Assembly (NCBI RefSeq): GCF_000330505.1 | Contig: NW_004191692.1 | Location: 1-10,311, forward strand | DNA from: Entamoeba invadens IP1 | Lineage: Eukaryota; Evosea; Mastigamoebida; Endamoebidae | Direction of reading: 5' to 3' | Length of the DNA stretch: 10,311 nt | The notes under the pieces: model-generated | What the model was told of the DNA's origin: nothing | What the model saw: the letters and a program-made list of their open reading frames with translations, nothing else | The model's database searches: none | Program-made: the position numbers and the translations under genes | Shown here: positions 7,620 to 10,311 of the stretch, piece after piece | Position numbering within the stretch: position 1 is the first letter of the stretch | Layout of the letters: each line of letters begins with the position of its first letter

Positions 7620-8060
7620 AATTTTATTATTATTTCTGAGAAAAACACTCTAAAAATATAATTTATAATATTCCACTCTAAAGTTAAATATATTTTATGA
7701 ATATCGTTTTTAGTTCATCGAAAAACAAAATATTTTTAAAGTAACACATGATATATGTATGTAAAACTTAAATTTGAACTTATTGGAAACTATAATATTA
7801 TGATTAACTATTTAATTGATTATACGTTAAAATTTTAATCGAAAAATTAACGTCACGTTTTAAAAAAGTCCAATTTAATCTTATATTTATACGTCATTTT
7901 AAACTTAATTTAAAAACTTTTGTTTATTTATTAAATTATGTTTATAAATTAGAATTCAAAAATCGATAGTGTATTTATTTTATTTTTTGGTAATATGTCG
8001 GGTTTTATCTTACAATACTTTTATCCTCTTTTTTGGATCTAACAAAAATTTGAGGAAAAA

Positions 8061-8128
8061 GTGGCTTAAATTTACACATAAAAAATAAAAATACACCTTT
8101 TTTCAAACAAAAGTTGCTCAAATTTACA
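8061..8128. repeat. Subterminal direct repeats upstream of the transposase
   Basis: GTGGCTTAAATTTACA at 8061-8076 and GTTGCTCAAATTTACA at 8113-8128 differ at two positions and lie 52 bp apart. Tc1-like elements with IR/DR structure carry two transposase-binding repeats near an end, which is one possible role. I found no matching inverted pair at the right end, so the role is unproven. Confidence 0.4.
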
Positions 8129-8359
8129 AAAGAAATAATTTTGAGTTGTTTAAAATAAAAATATCATAAATGCATTTCATTAAAACCCAATCATGTTATT
8201 TTAGATTTGAAACAATTCAATTAAAAATTTGTCAAAAACAAACTATTTTAAAAGGATAAAAAACATTTACATAAATAAACAATATTGACTTTTGTAAAAC
8301 TTATTTTTTTAATTTCAACAAAAATCACATTGAAAACAAATTAATATTAATTAATAGCA

Positions 8360-8369
8360 ATATTTAAAC
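8360..8369 (+). promoter_or_regulatory. TATA-like element of the transposase gene
   Basis: ATATTTAAAC matches the Entamoeba TATA-like consensus GTATTTAAA(C/G) at all but the first base, and lies 23 nt before the ATG at 8392. The spacing fits the compact promoters and short leaders of this genus. Confidence 0.35.
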
Positions 8370-8391
8370 TTATAATCTTTAAAATGATTAC

Positions 8392-9463
8392 ATGTCTGTT
8401 ATCAATAAAACAGATAAGCTCATTGTTAATTTATTAAGAAAAGGGAAATCATTTTCTTTTATTACCAAAACACTTCATGTATCACCAAACAGAGTTTCTT
8501 ATAACAAAAAGAAAATTGAAAACAATGAAGAGTTAATTTCAAAAACTATAGGCAGACCTTCAATTATGACACAACAAAAAATAATAACTTTGATCAAAAA
8601 AACTTCTATTAATCCAGAATCAACATGTTGTGATTTGGCTAAATGTATAAATGTATCAAAATCAACAATTCAAAGATACAGAAAAATAAACGGGTTTAAA
8701 TATGGCAAACTAAAGAAATCTCCATTTTTAACAAAAGTTAACATTAATAATAGATTAAATTTTTGCAAAAAGGCGGTACTAAAGAAAAATTATAAAAAAT
8801 GGAAAGAGGCTATTATAAGTGATGAGTCGAGATTTGGATTGTTTTCTGATAATGGAAACTGTTGGTATCACAAAAGCAGGAAAATGAGATATAACAGAAT
8901 AAATTCATTTAATATTGGAAATCAAACTTTACTTATTAAAAAGAACAATAAGATGTTTAAATCAATGTTTTTAACACTTCCAAAACACAACGATTCATTG
9001 ATGGTTTGGGGAGCAATCGGAAATAATTACAAATCACAGTTGTTACTATGTGACAACAGACTTAATGCAATTGGCTATCAACACATGCTTGAAAGTAATA
9101 AAGTGTTTGATGATATTAGACGAGAACGCAACAAACAAATAGTCTATTTCCAACAAGATGGTGCCTAGCCACACACAGGAAAAACGACATTGCATTTTTT
9201 TGGAGAACAATAAAGTGAGATTGACTGGGTGGCCTCCTTCAAGTTCGAATTTATCACCAATTGAAAACGTTTGGTCGATACTTGAAAATAGAATTAGAAA
9301 AAAGAAAAAATATTTTAAAAACAAAAAGAGTTTGTTTAGAGTGCTGAAGAAAGAATGGGAATCGATACCAATGGATACAATTAACAATTTAATGCAATCG
9401 ATGGAAAAAAGATTTTCTTTTTGTATTCAAGAAAAAGGTATATTCATTGGCCATCTTCTTTAA
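8392..9463 (+). pseudogene. Tc1/mariner-superfamily (DD34E) transposase, broken
   Basis: The family's enzyme cuts the element at its inverted repeats and pastes it at TA. ATG 8392 is the first in-frame start after TAA 8380-8382. Residues 6-42 form a first helix-turn-helix, GRPS at 54-57 is the linker motif, and residues 60-100 form a second helix-turn-helix. The RNase-H fold carries Asp144 in IISDESRFGLF, the VWGAIG strand at 205-210 and Asp256 in FQQDGA. The frame stops at TAG 9166-9168, just after Asp256. The C-terminal part continues in another frame to TAA 9461-9463 and holds WPPSSSNLSPIENVW, whose Glu (9263-9265) is the third catalytic residue. The Asp256-to-Glu distance is 106 nt, one more than the 105 nt of DD34E. 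Around 9160-9205 the expected PSHT is in frame 2, GKTTLHFF in frame 1 and ENNK in frame 2 again, so several small indels are present, near a CA repeat and a T7 run. It ends SMEKR...GIFIGHLL, as usual for the family. Confidence 0.85.
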
Positions 9464-9599
9464 AAAAGTTGCTCGAGAAAAAAAGTGTTATTACATTAAT
9501 TGTATCTTATTTTTACGTGTTTTTAATTAAGATTTTCAACAATTAATGGTTTTAATTTTTGAAAAAAGTTTATATTGAAATATAAATAGATTCCGTAGT

Positions 9600-9663
9600 T
9601 TTCCCAAAACATTATGATAAAAATAGACCAAAATATTTTGGGGTACTATCGACTTTTGGGAAA
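9600..9663. repeat. Nested inverted repeats at the right end of the mariner element
   Basis: TTTCCCAAAA at 9600-9609 pairs with TTTTGGGAAA at 9654-9663. Between them CCAAAATATTTTGG at 9628-9641 is a perfect 14-bp palindrome centred on TA. The outer right arm overlaps the candidate terminal repeat (9645-9657). Together they could fold the right terminus of the transposon into a compact cruciform. Confidence 0.6.
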
Positions 9664-9668
9664 CAGTT

Positions 9669-10150
9669 TACAATTTAGTGTAAAATAGAAAAAATCTTTG
9701 TTTATTATTTACAATATAAGATATATTTTTTGTGTTTGTTAAGACAATCAAATGTCTTTTTAATAGTTTTTTATTTGTGATTATGTCACCTTATAATAAT
9801 TATTGAATAATTTGTTTGTTGTTTTGTGTCTTGTCGAGAAACAAACATGTATAAATGACATCACACGACAACACGATTTGCAAGTTTTATCTGATTCGCA
9901 TCTCACCCTTTCCACATGGTTTCACACGCGTTGATATTATATCATATTATATATAACATCAATGTAAACAAAATAATAATTTATAAGCCAAGACCAAAAC
10001 GATTGTAATAAACAAAATCAAAATCAAAACCAAATACTAAAAGTTTAATTTTTAAAATACATATATTAATTGATTTTTGCATGCAAACTGTAAACAAAAA
10101 TTGTTCACATGTTGATTCTGCTCTTAATTTTTTGTATTGTTACTAAAATA
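9669..10150. other. AT-rich region right of the mariner element, no gene supported
   Basis: No frame stays open for more than about 30 codons. The segment 9825-9930 is less AT-rich and carries GTC/GAC-containing words in both orientations (CTTGTCGAG, CACGACAACACG), but does not fold into anything I recognise. An imperfect inverted repeat (TTGATATTATAT at 9931-9942 against ATATATAACATCAA at 9949-9962) follows. Confidence 0.4.
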
Positions 10151-10311
10151 TCATGGTTTATCAATCACATGGTTCGTAGTTAAAAGAACATATTTTTCAA
10201 AAAACAAAAATCGTGTTTTCAAAAACACAGATTTATCTGCTACCATCCTTTTTCCACCAATATTTTTACCAAAATAAAATATTTGCCGCAAGTGTTTTTT
10301 AAAGGAAGTCC
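10151..10311 (-). CDS. Possible 3' end of a gene entering from the right edge, unknown
   Basis: On the minus strand a frame is open from the right edge for 52 codons to TGA at 10153-10151. It contains FKKHLRQIFYFGKNIGGKR and ends VLLTTNHVIDKP. In sequence this AT-rich an open run of 52 codons is uncommon by chance but not rare once six frames are considered. There is no recognisable motif, and its start lies outside the window. It could be a real C-terminus, a relic, or chance; I lean towards uncertain. Confidence 0.2.
   Translation of the reverse strand, partial: TSFKKHLRQIFYFGKNIGGKRMVADKSVFLKTRFLFFEKYVLLTTNHVIDKP

Larger units (their letters stand above)
7947..9668 (+). mobile_element. 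Tc1/mariner-type transposon, inactive; ends tentative
   Basis: The transposase pseudogene at 8392-9463 defines the element. Candidate terminal inverted repeats are AAAAATCGATAGT at 7958-7970 and its inverted match at 9645-9657 (12 of 13). The similarity extends weakly outward to TA dinucleotides at 7945-7946 and 9669-9670. These limits give about 1.7 kb, the usual size for Tc1-like elements. Internally, a 16-mer is repeated directly at 8061-8076 and 8113-8128 (2 mismatches) upstream of the gene. An exact 11-mer AAAAGTTGCTC occurs at 8109-8119 and again just after the stop (9464-9474). A nested palindrome lies at the right end. The exact boundaries are the weakest part of this call. Confidence 0.5.

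Noticed and set aside
9046..9387. A 113-codon minus-strand ORF.
   Set aside because: It is antisense to the transposase catalytic region and has no features of its own.

Overview
The window looks like a transposon-rich, gene-poor stretch of a very AT-rich protist genome, most plausibly Entamoeba. E. invadens or a relative fits best, because DNA transposons are abundant there while E. histolytica is dominated by LINEs and SINEs. This assignment is inference. It rests on remnants of three cut-and-paste superfamilies (MULE, hAT, Tc1/mariner) within 10 kb, on short 5' leaders with matches to the Entamoeba core promoter (TATA-like GTATTTAAA, initiator AAAAATTCA), and on a secreted Cys-rich repeat protein of no family I recognise. 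Nothing bacterial is present, and no RNA gene or CRISPR array was found.

Layout. 1-302 (minus): N-terminus of a FLYWCH/WRKY-GCM1 zinc-finger protein, probably a MULE-type transposase, running off the left edge. 303-1104: AT-rich spacer with a GC-rich islet near 815-840. 1105-1283: a small mariner-type MITE with a TA duplication and CAGTAAAA ends. 1286-2262: no gene seen. 2263-3841: a decayed hAT element with perfect 13-bp terminal inverted repeats and transposase relics on the minus strand. 3843-4181: a second MITE-like element with an iterated TATTTGTGGGTTT motif and a near-perfect 24-bp-arm palindrome. 4182-4960: no gene seen. 4961-7576 (minus): one large pseudogene for a secreted or surface protein made of five tandem Cys-rich units. 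About 7947-9668: a Tc1/mariner element whose DD34E transposase is broken at its second catalytic motif. 9669-10311: mostly non-coding, with a weak partial ORF at the right edge.

The most interesting object is the pseudogene. It appears as two 414-codon open frames separated by one in-frame TAG. The regular Cys spacing of the repeats shows that the TAG lies inside a patch of about 45-110 bp bounded by two compensating indels: the expected conserved motif is readable in another frame there. Just before the hydrophobic leader, an ACG stands where an ATG is expected. The gene is therefore probably a recently disabled member of an undescribed modular family, not a readthrough, intron or two-gene arrangement. 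No gene in the window is shown to be complete, and every assessable transposase is broken, so the region reads as a graveyard of mobile DNA around one decaying surface-protein gene.
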